DNA of 64,000 nucleotides. It comes from Halicephalobus mephisto (Eukaryota; Nematoda; Chromadorea; Rhabditida; Panagrolaimidae). This document shows positions 33,869 through 46,100 of the stretch, piece by piece (within the stretch, counting starts at the first letter, position 1; each line of letters opens with the position of its first letter). A program made the position numbers and the translations under genes. Location: NCBI GenBank assembly GCA_009193035.1, contig SWDT01000012.1, positions 496,001 to 560,000 of the forward strand. The letters are read 5' to 3'. Under the pieces are notes generated by a model. That model had not been told where the DNA came from, did no database searches, and saw only the letters and a program-made list of their open reading frames with translations.

Positions 33869-36615
33869 ATTGGAGTCACTGCTATACAACTTCTTTGATC
33901 GACTTTCATAAATAAGCTGCAAAACTAAATTCCCAACCAGGAAGTAATATGGGCAAGAAATAATGCTCACGTTATGGAAAGGAGTTATCAGGCGGTGTTT
34001 GTTCTCAATCAAAGAAGTTGATAATGAAAGTCAGATACCGTAAGTTCTATTTCTCAAATTGATGACTTTTCATGATGAATCAATTATCTATGAAATAATA
34101 AGAGGGATGGTAGTTCTTTAGATTTGATTGAGGTTGTCAATTATTCCAAAAGACATGTAAATGTAAGTCATATAGAACAAGTTTCTCTACTAGCATTTGG
34201 AAGGTTTTTAAGTATTTCTTTCTGAAGTAGAACTCATAAAGCTGATATCTTATGATCAAACAAACCTAAAGATTTTATTATATGCTCTTTTGCTAAGCCA
34301 ATATTAACCAAAAAACGTTTTCTATTTCATCGACGCAATGATTGTTGATGACATGCTACTAAAAATTAGAGATGAACGTATGCGGAGATAATGAAAGATT
34401 TTGAGAATAAACTCGTGGCAAGCGATGGAGATACTACATGCATTATTCAATACTTGTGTTCGATTACTTGTTCTCCAACTCTTGGCTTTTCGATGATAGG
34501 GAAAGTAATATAATAGTATTATTTTTCACCATTAATACAAAGAATATTGAATCAGCCATTCTTATGTCTCCTACATCATCTCATAGAACCCCTTGTTCGC
34601 CATTATTCTGGACATGAATCTTTTAATATATTCCATATTTCTTCTGTGATTTGCATTGTAACTGAAAAACAGAAGAAAAACCATTTTTGACAATTAATGG
34701 AAGATTAAATAAACTCTTCGCTGTTTTTTCCCAATTGGAATGATTAAGTACTAATTACTATAGAAAAACAGTATTCTGTAACTGTCAACATATTTGTTAA
34801 ATTCCACACTAAGTAAGAATTACATTAATATTAAGAAAAATATTTATATTTGGAAAAAGATTACAATGAATTAGAGTTAAGTATAATTTAGTTACTTCAA
34901 CTGTCGCTCTTGGAGCAGTTGACTTTGGCATCGATGATAAATTCACTCAAATCTTCGCAAATAACTGAAAATTTTATAATTTCCATAAATATCATTCTTA
35001 CTTATTAACTAAATATACTGTGCTGCTATTTTTTATGATATGAGATCCCCTAATATGTGGTCCATTTCACTTTTTTATCACTTTAGCACTTTATCGAACG
35101 TTTCAAAGCAATTACAATATATGATTACAAACATGATATACTCAGACTTTGGATTTTTCTCCTCTATTGTTCGCACATCTTAGCCTTTCTAGTCATCTTC
35201 AGGGAATTCTTCTCTTACTAGGATCATCTTTTCGGTCCTTCTTCTGACCTTGCTTCTTTGATGAGTGCATCTTAGCCGTTTGTAGTCATTATTTTTTATA
35301 AGCATGTACGGATTTAAAATAATTATGATTAACTTCTTGCAACAAAAAATCTGAAATATATCAAAGTTTAATTTTTATGTCAAAAAACAGATTTCGAAAA
35401 ATGTTAGACTTTAGAAAAATTGTTTAAAAACTAAATGTGAATTATAAATGTGTATTCACTTAATTGCAAAACACCCATGAAATATTTTAAACATTTAAAT
35501 TAAATAATTAACTTCCGAACATTTGAACAAATGAACTATTGATGAAAGGAATTGAGGAGTTAATATCTCTTTTAGGAACAAATTATATTTAAATAGACGT
35601 ACCTCTATGGTTACAGGAGTCAGAAATTTTCCAGATGCTGATCCCCTATTCCAAACTGAAAACATTAAAAACTTTGGAGTAAAAAATTCTTAATTTGAGA
35701 GTTTTGTATTTATTGAATTCTTTAAAAACGATTTAGCATAAAAAAGATATTGAGTTACTGTAGATCAGTAATTGGTGGATTGAACTATCAACTGGGAAGG
35801 TTACAAATTAAAGTTCTGCTTCAAAATGATACAAGAATTAAGTAGAAAGTATTTCTGCTACAGGATTGATTGAAAGTTTGTTAGTTTTCTCAAAATGCTG
35901 GTTTCCGAAAACCATTGGGATTCAAAATATTGAAAGTTAGAAATTTGTATTTTATTAATTTTTCTGCAAAAACAGATTTATTAGGAGAAATCAAGACTGA
36001 ATTTGATTTTTTAAACTTTTCTTGATTTCGAAATAATCCAACTAATTTTACTTTTACTATTGTTGGAATGGAAATTAAACTAGAAAGAAAGGACTTGAAG
36101 AGACAACTTGAATATCTAGGAGTGTGGAATACTGTAGGACATGGATGAGATCCTCAGTTGTCATTTGTGAGGGGTGATATATAATCGTTGTGTGTGCCTT
36201 ATTGTCGAGTAAAGATTATTGATATACTCCCTGTTTCTATCCTAACAACTATTAAAACTAATTTTGAACAAAATTCGACCAATATTATTTTCGAAATTGA
36301 CTTATCAAGTGACTATAACTTTGACTTATATCTTTACTCGATTGACGTCATTATTAAATAAGCACTTACTTTTAAACTTTTAGAAACCCTACTTTCAACT
36401 GCCGTTTCTCCTACTTAATGTTATTCGTAATATTTTTTCCTGAAAAATTATTCCAGCCTGTCTTTAGAAAAAAAATGCAAAATTGGTTGCCATGGCTTTT
36501 TTCCTAATAAGGAAAGGTTTACTAGACTTATCGGTTCTTCATTTATCAATAGAGAGGTAATTCACAAAGAGATTAGATTCTTCACTCAGAGTATTTGTCT
36601 TCATTAGTCTTAGAC
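33869..36615. other. Long spacer with relics of the CUB-like family
   Basis: About 2.7 kb of AT-rich DNA. Apart from two eroded family fragments near its right end (listed separately) I see no exon. The last 250 bases should include the GST promoter. Confidence 0.55.
36038..36361 (+). pseudogene. Eroded CUB-like gene fragments
   Basis: At 36038-36083 the frame reads PTNFTFTIVGMEIKL then stop, resembling the PNTSFTVIGHE ending of copy B. At 36257-36361 the frame reads NSTNIIFEIDLSSDYNFDLY and continues LYSIDVIIK then stop, resembling NNTYFSLTVQAPSNYTLDVF of copy C. The fragments are in the wrong order for one gene and lack flanking exons, so they look like remnants of one or two dead copies. 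Confidence 0.5.
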
Positions 36616-37560
36616 ATGGATAGTGAAAACAGAAGGGATTTGAAGTTCAAACTTTACTACTTCAATACTCGAGGTCGGGCTGAGCCGATCCGAGTAATGC
36701 TTCATTACTGTGGACAGGAATTTGAGGATATCAGGTTTAACGTCTCTGATTGGGATGATTTGAAGGGCTGTAAGTCTTGTTGGAGTCGTTGGAATTTTCA
36801 GTTTTAACCCCTTTTAGCATTTCTCGAATTTTCTAGAATCTTTTAAAATTTCCCGAATTTTTGGAAATTTCCCAGAATTCAATTGAACTTTTCTAAAAAC
36901 ATCTGAAATCTACAATTTTTAAGATTCGTTCTGAGATAATTTTGCAACTACAAGCAATTTCAATCTTTAATTATTCGACCTCAAGATTACAGTAATCTTT
37001 GTCTTTTTAGCCATGCCTCAAGAGACTGTGCCGATATTAGAAGTCAACGGGAAAAAACTCCCACAATCCAGAGCGATCATGAGGTATTTGGGACGACTTT
37101 TTGGTGAGTTGGCCTTGATTCATTTTCCAAAAAATAAAACTAGAACATGACGAAAGTAATTATTTCTTCAGATCTAACAGGCAAGAATCACTGGGAAAGA
37201 GCAATAGCGGACTCCATCGTGGATCTCCTGGCGGACTTTTACACCCAGATGCTTCCTTGGTACAGTAATCGTCTCCACGTTGAATCCGATCCGGATTTGT
37301 TATTGAAACTTCGCGAAGAGAAACTAATCCCTGCTGTGGAATCCAAATTCCCTTATTTTGTGGATTACTTGAAACAGGCAAAATCTGGTTTTTACGTAAA
37401 ATCCGGGATTACTTTTGTGGATTTTCTTTGTAGCGAGTTATTTGACATTGTCCACAATTTAGAACCAGACGTTTTCAACCCTTATCCAGAAATAATGGAA
37501 CACATTAAGAGAATTCATAGTCTTCCACAATTGCAAGAGTATATAAATAGTAGAGAATAA
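36616..37560 (+). CDS. Sigma-class glutathione S-transferase
   Basis: Three exons, 36616-36769, 37011-37103 and 37172-37560, giving 211 residues. The N-terminal thioredoxin-like domain opens KFKLYYFNTRGRAEPIRVML, with the catalytic Tyr in LYYFN and the sigma-class RGRAEPIR. The glutathione-site PQSRAIMRYLGR follows. The all-helical C-terminal domain has SGITFVDFLCSELFDIVHNL, the conserved N-capping/aspartate region. It conjugates glutathione to electrophiles or isomerises prostaglandin H in the cytosol. It is slightly longer than the usual 206 residues because of a charged N-terminal MDSENRRD. AATAAA overlaps the stop codon at 37557-37562. C. elegans has dozens of such genes, so no symbol is given. 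Confidence 0.92.
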
Positions 37561-37913
37561 AAAATAAAAATTTTCATCGGAAAAATGCAAAAAGTGAGAG
37601 CTCTCTGTTCGTCTGTCACGAGTTGTTTTCTCGCAGGCTATGTGTGTTTTGCTCGATTTGTAGAACAGGTTATTTTTCGATAAAACGGCCGATGAAGAAC
37701 CGATTTACATGATAGGAATTGCCGTGCGTTATAAATGATGGCGCAGAAAAAGAATCTGAGGTTGATTAAATTTTGAAATGAATCAGTTCTCTGATTCTCG
37801 CAAAATCCCTGTATTGCCCTCTGTTTATGTCATCTGTTCAAACAGCGGGGGACTCTCGGGACCTGGTCGATTTTCTCGAGCATTTTAGCGGATGGATTTT
37901 CGAAACTGAAACC
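37561..37913. other. Intergenic region between GST and cysteine-rich gene
   Basis: About 350 bases with the GST 3' end and presumed promoter of the next gene. The open frame continues upstream of the chosen start to 37827 (SSVQTAGDSRDLVDFLEHF), but the signal peptide favours the ATG at 37914. Confidence 0.5.
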
Positions 37914-39455
37914 ATGATTTTACTAATTCTCCTTGTTTTTCTTCGATTCGTTTCTTCTCAGATTCAATGTCCTGACAACGTGCCCTACCAGTCCACAGAC
38001 GCCTGTGACCCCGACCGACAGAACCCCTGTGACACGGGATTCAGATGTCGGCCAGGTACTGTAGATGCTCCTGCGACGAATTCCACAACTGGTCCGAGCC
38101 AGATCAGATTCCTCTGCTGCAGCTCCGCGAACATGTCCATCAGTCAATACTTCATCGAGAGCGGGGTTTCCCCTACAGTAGTCCCTATCATTCCGCTGAC
38201 TAATCTTTTGGGAGTGATCATGAGGGACAACGCCACGGGAAACCTCTTCAACGTTGACGGAATCGGAAAGGATTTGACTGTGAATGTCAGTAATATTGTC
38301 TGTAATCAGAATACCGTTCTTCCCGGAGGAACATTCACTCAACTGGATGCTGTAATTTTCACTTTCCCTCCGAGTTCTGGGGAGTACTTACACTTCATCG
38401 TTGGACTAGGTGACTAATGTCCAGAATTTTCAAATTCACTCTTCTCGAGGTCCGTGAAGCAGTCAACGTCAAAGTAAAATCTGCTTGCAATGTCCAGACC
38501 AGGATTTCAGTATCTAAGCCTATGGAGATTTCGAAATCAAAATAATATCTGCAGTTTGGTCGCAACATCCAAGCAGATCAGTCTCTCCAATATTGCGCGA
38601 AAATCCAATTTGACTTTGACTTTGATGTAGACTACTTTGTGGACCTCGATTCCTCGATGAAAATAGTGATTTTCACACAAAACTCCAAGTATTATTTTTT
38701 GTGAAAATTATTTGTTTTTGAGTTAATTCTTTTTTATTTTTAATCAATTATTCAATTTTTCCGAAATTTGAGAATTTCATTTTTCGGAATCTTCCGAAAT
38801 CAAGTAGGAGATTCTGAAATTTCTCGAAATTCCATGGAAATTTCTGGGATATCATAGAATCTACCGTAATCTAGTGGATTTTTTAGAACCATTTTAAATC
38901 CGGAATTTGTAAATTTTTTAAAAATATTCTTCATTCTTTTGGTGAAATTTTAACTTCATTTTCTCCAGATAACCTTCTGATTCCTTCTGCAATCTTCTTC
39001 TACTACAATTATCCCTCCTTCGGGGAACCTGTTCTGAACCTCACCGAACTAGAAGAAAGATACCCCAGAGGCTATGCCGAAGTCATAGGGAACTCCAGCA
39101 TCCCTTGGGAGACTCAATGTAAGAAACTTTAAAATTCTAAAACCAATTCAAAATTCCAGACAAAACCGAATTCGTTGTTTTGGTCTTCAAAACCTCCAAA
39201 TTCATCGACAACACATCTGCCATCTCTCTCGATATCAATCAATCTCAGGGAGATTTGGCCCATTTTCTCTCCACAACTCCCACGGGTCAACTTCTAGGGT
39301 CTCCAATTTTGGGAACTATGTTTAGACTCAGAACTCCTAACACGATATTCCAAACAACAAATTCTTCAACCCCAGATCCAACTCAAAGTTGTCCTTCTCT
39401 AAATCCACTTTTATTCACTTTGGCAAGTATAGCCATCAATCTATTGCTCAAATAA
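37914..39455 (+). CDS. Secreted cysteine-rich protein, probably GPI-anchored
   Basis: Three exons, 37914-38409, 38969-39118 and 39160-39455, giving 313 residues. MILLILLVFLRFVSSQ is a signal peptide. The next 70 residues form a lustrin-type cysteine-rich module, CPDNVPYQSTDACDPDRQNP, then CDTGFRCRPG and FLCCSSAN. A longer non-cysteine domain follows (SGEYLHFIVGLG, PSAIFFYYNYPSFGEPVL, FVVLVFKTSKFIDNTS). The end is a hydrophobic tail after a small-residue region (PSLNPLLFTLASIAINLLLK), typical of GPI-anchor addition. I do not know a specific function. The gene ends 3 bp before the efr-3 stop codon on the other strand, and its poly(A) signal AATAAA overlaps its own stop (39451-39456). Intron 1 holds a terminal-inverted-repeat element. 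Confidence 0.75.
38446..38648. mobile_element. Terminal-inverted-repeat element, copy B
   Basis: It lies in intron 1 of the cysteine-rich gene. The left end CGAGGTCCGTGAAGCAGTCA and the reverse complement of the right end (CGAGGTCCACAAAGTAGTCT) match for about 34 bases, continuing into ACRTCAAAGT. The end sequence is related to the element at 7789-8182 (GAGGTC then AAG and GTCRACRTC), but the interior is different and not tandemly repeated. Confidence 0.6.
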
Positions 39456-39458
39456 AAA

Positions 39459-42400
39459 TCATCTGACAATAGATGGAAAATTAATTTCAAAAATATCCTG
39501 TTGTTTCCCAACTGATCCATGTTCTTGAAGTTTCGCCCATTCACTATTTCTTTTACACAACTGATCTACAGTCTTGCCTAGATCACTTGAATCCAAATCC
39601 TTCCCCAATATAGCATTAACTTCTTCAAATGGTTTATGTCTAAACATTTGAACAATTTCCCGACTTTTTGATTGATCTTTTCTTTCTTCTTCTGCTGGAT
39701 CAAAAGGTTGAGCAACTTCCGCTCTTAACGAGTCTACCGTAGTCGGCATTGTTATACTTAATTTCTGTCCAAATAATGTATTTCTTCTTGATCCAACACC
39801 TGATCCAGGAGGCGTCCATTCAATTGACGAAGAATCCAAACTCATATTATCTCCAAGAGTATCTGGTCTTTCTCTCTTCATGTCATTATCGTCATCGGCA
39901 GTGAATATCACAGAAGATCCAACATCTCTCAAATTTCCTTGATTAGAATTAATTCTTTCTAATTCAATATCATCCACTCCAATGGCAGTTGTCAACGAAC
40001 TCGAAGCACCAGGTATCATAATAGGTTTAAATGGAATAAATAATTTAGAAACATCTTTATTTGACGCTTTTAGTGCTTCTGAAACATCTTCCAAATCAAA
40101 TAACAAAGCTGGATCATTTTCCAATCCTAAAGCTCTACTTGTAAAATCATCTTCACTTTCCATATGTGCAATAGGAGCTTTCCCTGGACTTTTCAACTCT
40201 TCATTTTCAGACGCCTTGAGGGGATCTGATGCCGCAATAGCAGACGTCAAAATATTCAATCTCGAATGACCTCTTTGAGTTCTTAATTTTATCACTTGTT
40301 GAACATGCTGACAAAGAGCAGGAATAGCCAATAATTGAGCACTAAGATTCAAATATTTCGCGACTAGATTATGGATTTCTGCTCTTTTCTTAATACTAAA
40401 ATCACATACTTCCGTATCCAGGGCTAATGCTTGCATTCCAAAAGCCAATCTAAAGAGTTCTGTTAATGTCTCATTATGTCCAACTTCAACACAAAGAAGA
40501 CACATCGAACAAAGTACCGCATCCAAGTGATCCTTCAAGTACTCGTCATCAGCAAGACACACAACTCTAAAGAGAACTGAAACAATATTGTGGATTTGTC
40601 GATGCATAAAAAGTTGATCCTGTCTTGAGCACTTCTCAATCGACAATTGGAGGTCTTCAACGTCATGAACATAATTCAGATGAGCCAATTGTTTCAAATT
40701 GTCATGTCTATCAACAAGAGTATGTAAAATTTGTTGAGCATTAAGACGAACACTTGGATTAGGTGCCAGACAAAGTTGTAAAAGAGTTTTAACAAAATTA
40801 TCCGTAAACATTGTCGCAAAATAAAAGGTTTTATATTTAGTTGCTACCTAAAATTAATTATTATTTCATAATTCTTTACATATAAACTTACTTTCAATAA
40901 AGTCTTTACCAGTACTTTTTGCAGAAATTCATCACTCGTCTTCACTTTCCTTTCTTGTTGACTAATAATCGGGATATTTGAAGTTGTAAACATCATTATT
41001 TCAATTTTCTGATAATCAGGTAGAGAATTTGCAAAATCTCCCATGGCATTGATCAAGGTCTCCTGGAATGTTTTCTCTTCTGCTACCGATGGGCATTGTT
41101 TGGACTGCTGGAACTCGACAGAGACTCTTAATCTTTTCAACAGAGAATTGAAAATTCCCAAGACGAGTGGTCCAATGGAAGTTGATGCAATAGAAACAAT
41201 AGAAGATAACACCGTAGCAATTCCTATTCTGATTGGAGCTGGAGCATTTGCCATTTCTTCTAGGTGATTAATAAGCTCTTGAATAACGAAATAAGCATTC
41301 TGGGTTTGAATAGAGTAGATAATAGCTCGAAAAGTGTTTATTGCAAAGGTTGGAGGAGGATCCCATTTCTTGTGAGCATCACAGTGCCGCATAACGGGCT
41401 CTAGAACTGATCTAAGAGACCCAAAAGAGGCTTTACCCATAAGTTCCCTGAGGCATTGGAGAGCTAAAGCATTAGGATCATCATTGACAGCGTTGTCGTC
41501 GATGTAAGTGTTGTAGAGATTGCTCGAGACCACGTCTCCGTTGTCTTCAAAGTTGTCTGAAAACAGAAAACTAAAACTTGATTCACTCAGAAACAAACCT
41601 CGATCGTCCCTGAGATTGAACAATATAGAAGGAACAATTTTGTCCATGTGCTGTTTCTCCCAAATTGAAGCTTGTAAATCATCAGCGACGGATTTCCAGA
41701 TGACTCCTCTTAATCCCCTCAATCCGTTGAATCGTTGGATTCTCGTTTGATCTCCTCTGCTGGCATGACACATGGAAGAGAACTTGGAAATAAAGAAATC
41801 ATACTGTCTGTGATACGACGGGGTATCTTCCTCTATCGTCGAAAACCTAACGAATAAGTCGGTAGCAAGTTTTTCGAGATGAGGATCATTCGTTTCAAGC
41901 AGCTTCTGGACCATCTTCAAGTAACTTTCGATGAATTGCTGAAGACTTGGAGATCCATGGCATGCTTTCAGAAGGCTGTCCATGGCTTCTACAGATACCT
42001 AAAAAGTTCTCATGGACAATACTGCAAATGAATATAGGTAAGTATTTCCGTATAAGACTACAACTAAGAATCTATCCTAAGTTTATATAAAAATTACTAT
42101 AAAACAAGTGTATTTTAAAAAATCCCTATATGGGATTGTTATGAAATAAAAATATTTTGAAAAGATCTAATACGGAAATTATTACAGAAAAATACTCAAG
42201 TTTTTGTGTACGAATTATTATGAAACGAACATATTTTTAAATAATTTCTATAAAGCAACCTTATTTTTAAAAATTCTTATATGAAAATCACTAAAAATAT
42301 GTTTAAAAATCTTCACACAGAAATTTACTGTAAAATAAACGTACCTCGACCATTCCTAACCTTTGTCTATAGAGATCTCTGCTCAGATGATGCACCAAAT

Positions 42401-42566
42401 AAATACCGATTCTGTTTAGCTTTTCTGGATGGGAAATAGAGTAGAATGTTAGCTGCATCAACTTGGAAGAAACTACACCATCCGTGAGATTTCGTGGATA
42501 TATAGCATCGACTAGTCTTTTATATCTCGCCTTACAGGAGGTACAGCAGCACATGAAGGCATCCAT
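39459..42566 (-). CDS. efr-3: EFR3 homologue, plasma-membrane anchor for PI4-kinase complex
   Basis: Four exons on the minus strand, 42566-42345, 41998-41599, 41556-40892 and 40847-39459, giving 891 residues. The start MDAFMCCCTSCKARYKRLVD is the palmitoylated Cys cluster plus the conserved RYKRLVD of EFR3/Rolling blackout. LTFYSISHPEKLNRIGIYL and LSRDLYRQRLGMVEV continue the family's N-terminal armadillo-like region. Helical repeats follow, and an acidic, Ser-rich tail is in exon 4. The family recruits TTC7/FAM126 and PI4KIIIalpha to the plasma membrane. Intron 2 is only 45 nt and keeps the frame open, so a retained form adding 15 residues is possible. A poly(A) signal lies at 39415-39410, inside the last exon of the neighbouring gene. 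Confidence 0.92.
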
Positions 42567-43193
42567 GTTCTCAAAATTCTGGGCGAAATCTCGTAGTGCC
42601 TGCATTATTAGGAAATATAGAATAAAAAACAAAAAATAAAGTGAGCAAAAACTAGGACATGAAAAGAAGCGACTGGTTGTTGATGTTATTCATCGATGAA
42701 AAACGCAAAGAAAGTTTTATATGAGGAACACGGGAAACAGACATACGCGCGTCCGAAAAGGCATGAAACGAGGAAATAAATTCCTGGACAGACGGCAAAA
42801 AAGTATAGGAAAATGGAAGATTTGGTTTTGCCGCCTCTGGGTGTGTCACTATTCCACGCTTAAAAAGGACAAAACCGATTTAACTCAGGAGAATTTGCAA
42901 AAAAGACACAACGCCAAACAACAGAGAAAACTCAAAACAACAGTCGTCAACGAAATCTTTATTTATCTATTTTTATTACTTTCTGTGTTTATTGTTTCTT
43001 GAGGAATTTATTTAAGAAATACAGAGCACGGGTATAGATCGCTATCGACATCGATTTGAGACGGAAAATCTTCGAGAAAAGCAGGGCAGTGACGTTATCA
43101 CTAGTCCCTTTCCTCGTTGTCTTCTCTTGAAAATTTATCATTTTGTGCTTATGAAAGGCAATGGATTGTAGCTAATTCTTTGTATTCTGAATA
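42567..43193. promoter_or_regulatory. Shared region between divergent efr-3 and rict-1
   Basis: About 630 bases lie between the two outward-facing start codons and must contain both promoters. A TGCAG acceptor 31 nt upstream of the efr-3 ATG could be a trans-splice site. The 93-residue plus frame at 42721-43002 is very basic with a hydrophobic end and looks non-coding. Confidence 0.5.
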
Positions 43194-46100
43194 ATGACAA
43201 CTAGGAGGCCAGCAAATCTCGTTCTGCCTCTTAGTGATGCCAAACTTAGACTGAGGCACAAGACTAAAATTTACGGAAAACCCGAAGGATTCTCTTTTAG
43301 TAAGTTCGTTTCTTGTTTCATATATCAGTTATTTTTTCAGCACCTAAGAAGAGGGAAAGTATTGCAGAAGTTAGAAAAGTCTCTGTAAAGGACGTTTTGA
43401 CGTTTGTCTCCAAAGGTCCGGAAGACGAGAATTTTGAATCTACTGCTGAATTCCTGAATCAGGTTTCTCGATTTTTACATGGTGTGGTCGATAAACAGGA
43501 TAAGGACCTGAATGAATCTGTCATTCAAAGGCGAGTTTGGTTTGGTTGAATGGTAGTCATATATGAAATTTAGGTGTTTCCCTTTCGTCGTCCATGACGA
43601 GCCTCAAATCCGAGCAATGGCCTTTCGTTTGATTCGTTTTTCTGTTCATCGAGAAAGTCAATTGCAAAAATTACTACTATCTCAGCTCGATGTCATGTTG
43701 GTCAGATCCTTGGATTTCAGTGAGTTGGAGCAAGAAAAAGAAGAAGCTTTCAAGCTCATTTGTAAACTACTTTTTCTTTACCGGGATTCTGCCTTGAAGA
43801 AGTTCATCAAAGAAGAAGATTCTAATTTCACTCTATTTCCTAAATCAGTTCTAAAAAGCATCATCACGATTGCTCTGGACAGACTTCCGAGAATCCTGGA
43901 CATCGTCGATGAAAGAAAACCCGAAAAGTGAGTTTTACACTTAATTTTGATGAGAAAAATTTCCCTAAGAGGCTTTGACTAGTTATTCCTTTTTGGTTTC
44001 TTTCTTATCGATAATTTCTTGTGGAATCTTAAATCTTGACGCCTCTTTGAGTGACATTGATTGTTGTACCCGTTTTTATGAGACTAAAGGTCGTGTTTAA
44101 TGACAAAAAAACAATTATAAGATAATTTTTTTCCAGACTCTTCTTGCCGGCATTGGGGATTCTAGTGGATTTGGCTGTAGAAGACCCAGAATTGGTTTTG
44201 AAATGTGCTGGAACAGAATGGATTGTCAGATCCGTTGTTGTATTAGGTGCAGATAACTCTAACGTATCTTCTTTAGTTTGTAAAGTACTGCTGAAATGGA
44301 TGGATACAGCTGATCTTCGGGAAAAAGCCAGAATAGGACTGGTAATTGAGCAGATTTTTTCTCCTTTGATAGATTTGGGGTTTTTTCACCAGAAAATCCA
44401 AGATCCTAAAAAAGGAGATCCTCCTCAAGTAAAAGTTTCGCAAATTCTAGAATCTGTTTCGACCATTTTTTTGTCCATAATCAGATCGTGGACAGGAATA
44501 CTTGCTTGTGGAGCCATCGATGAAACGGGAGAATTGATTTCGTCATCACCATTTAAATTATTGAGTTTTCTTGGATTAGGGACAGCCTTCAATCCAACTA
44601 TGCTTCAAATAAGAGATATGGTAATCGGGATCTGCTGCGAATTTGTGGATATGCCATATGCTTCGAAAAAATTCAGCGATTGGTCTGAAGCTCTGGTTTT
44701 CTACGGTAAATTTATTTTTTGTGAAATTATTATTGGGGAATTTCAGCAAAAATGCATCTCCCAGACAAATACAAAACGAGTTTGAGAGATGATTTTGTTG
44801 TTGGAGAAATTGAAGCTCTTCAAACAAGCGGGATTATGAATCCGGACATTGTGGATTGTTTGATGTCTTTTAGAGCAGTTGCTTGTTACGTCTTAATCGA
44901 AGCCGGATTACCTCAGGCTTTGGCTAGGTTAATTATGGCAAGACCGGATGATCCAATGAGTATCAAAGCAACATTGCTCCTGGCCGACTTGTTGAAATCT
45001 GTAATTTTTGGTTTAATTACTTTGAAAAATAATTTTTTTACAGGGAGCTACGTTTTTGCCGGAGGAAAAAAAATTAATGTTACTTTCTGTTCCGACAGTA
45101 ATTCAAGCGGCCAGCGAAAGAACTCAGATGTCGGCGAAAACTGCCAACGGCATTTTTCCGACAAGTCCATTGACTTTTCCGAATTCAGACAATGCAATGA
45201 TTCTGATTCATAGGTTGGATCAATTGAACGACACTGGGTTGAACAGACTTGCTTTGGAATCAGAGTTGATTCAAATTGAGTTGTTCGTCAAAGGAGGAGA
45301 ATTTTTATTTTGTAAAAATGACATTCGAAAAAGGACCTGGTCCACTCTCGATTCGGACGAGAGATTCGAGAAATTAATTACAGTAGAACATGATTTCTTC
45401 TCCAGAAGTACTTCGAAGGATCTGAATTTGGATAATTTGGAATCCATCGTTGCTCATCTCGAAGCAGAAAATTCAATAATCATGAAAAAATACAGACATA
45501 ACGACAGACTTCATTCTTTTTTTTCTAAAATTTTCACAATTATTTTTCCTTCGAACGCCAGATTCGTGACAGATACAGTAACTTTCACTGCGAACATTGT
45601 GAAATCTCTCTGTCGGACAGTGAGGTTAGTGGTTCCGTTGGCCAAAATGGAACCTCATTATGGAGAATTAATCGAAAAATTTTTAAATCAAACAAAAGAA
45701 CAACTTGATCCAGTAAGTTTTTTAATTTTTGAATTTTTAATTTGGAAATTCTCCAGGAAGTACTGTATAAGGGTATCTTCTCGCCGAAGAACATCCTGAA
45801 TAATGGATCCAGGTACTATTTCGCAATTCTGGCGGCAATTGGGTCCTTGTCAATCGGGATCCAGATGATCGAAGAATCAGGCATTTATCAAATGTAAGTT
45901 TTGTGATTTATGAACAATAAGTTATATAACAACAAAGTTATCTTACAGTAATTTCTGAATTTGTTTTAAAATTTAAAAAACGAAAAGCGCTGAGTATCAA
46001 AGTTTCCGTGGCATAATTAATAGACATATAACTAATTTCGGAAAGACTTGGCACCCTTTTGACTCCAATTACGGTATTAATGTTATCTCATACCGGCATT

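Noticed and set aside
42721..43002. 93-codon open frame between efr-3 and rict-1
   Set aside because: Very basic, low-complexity composition, and it sits in the shared promoter region; no homology.
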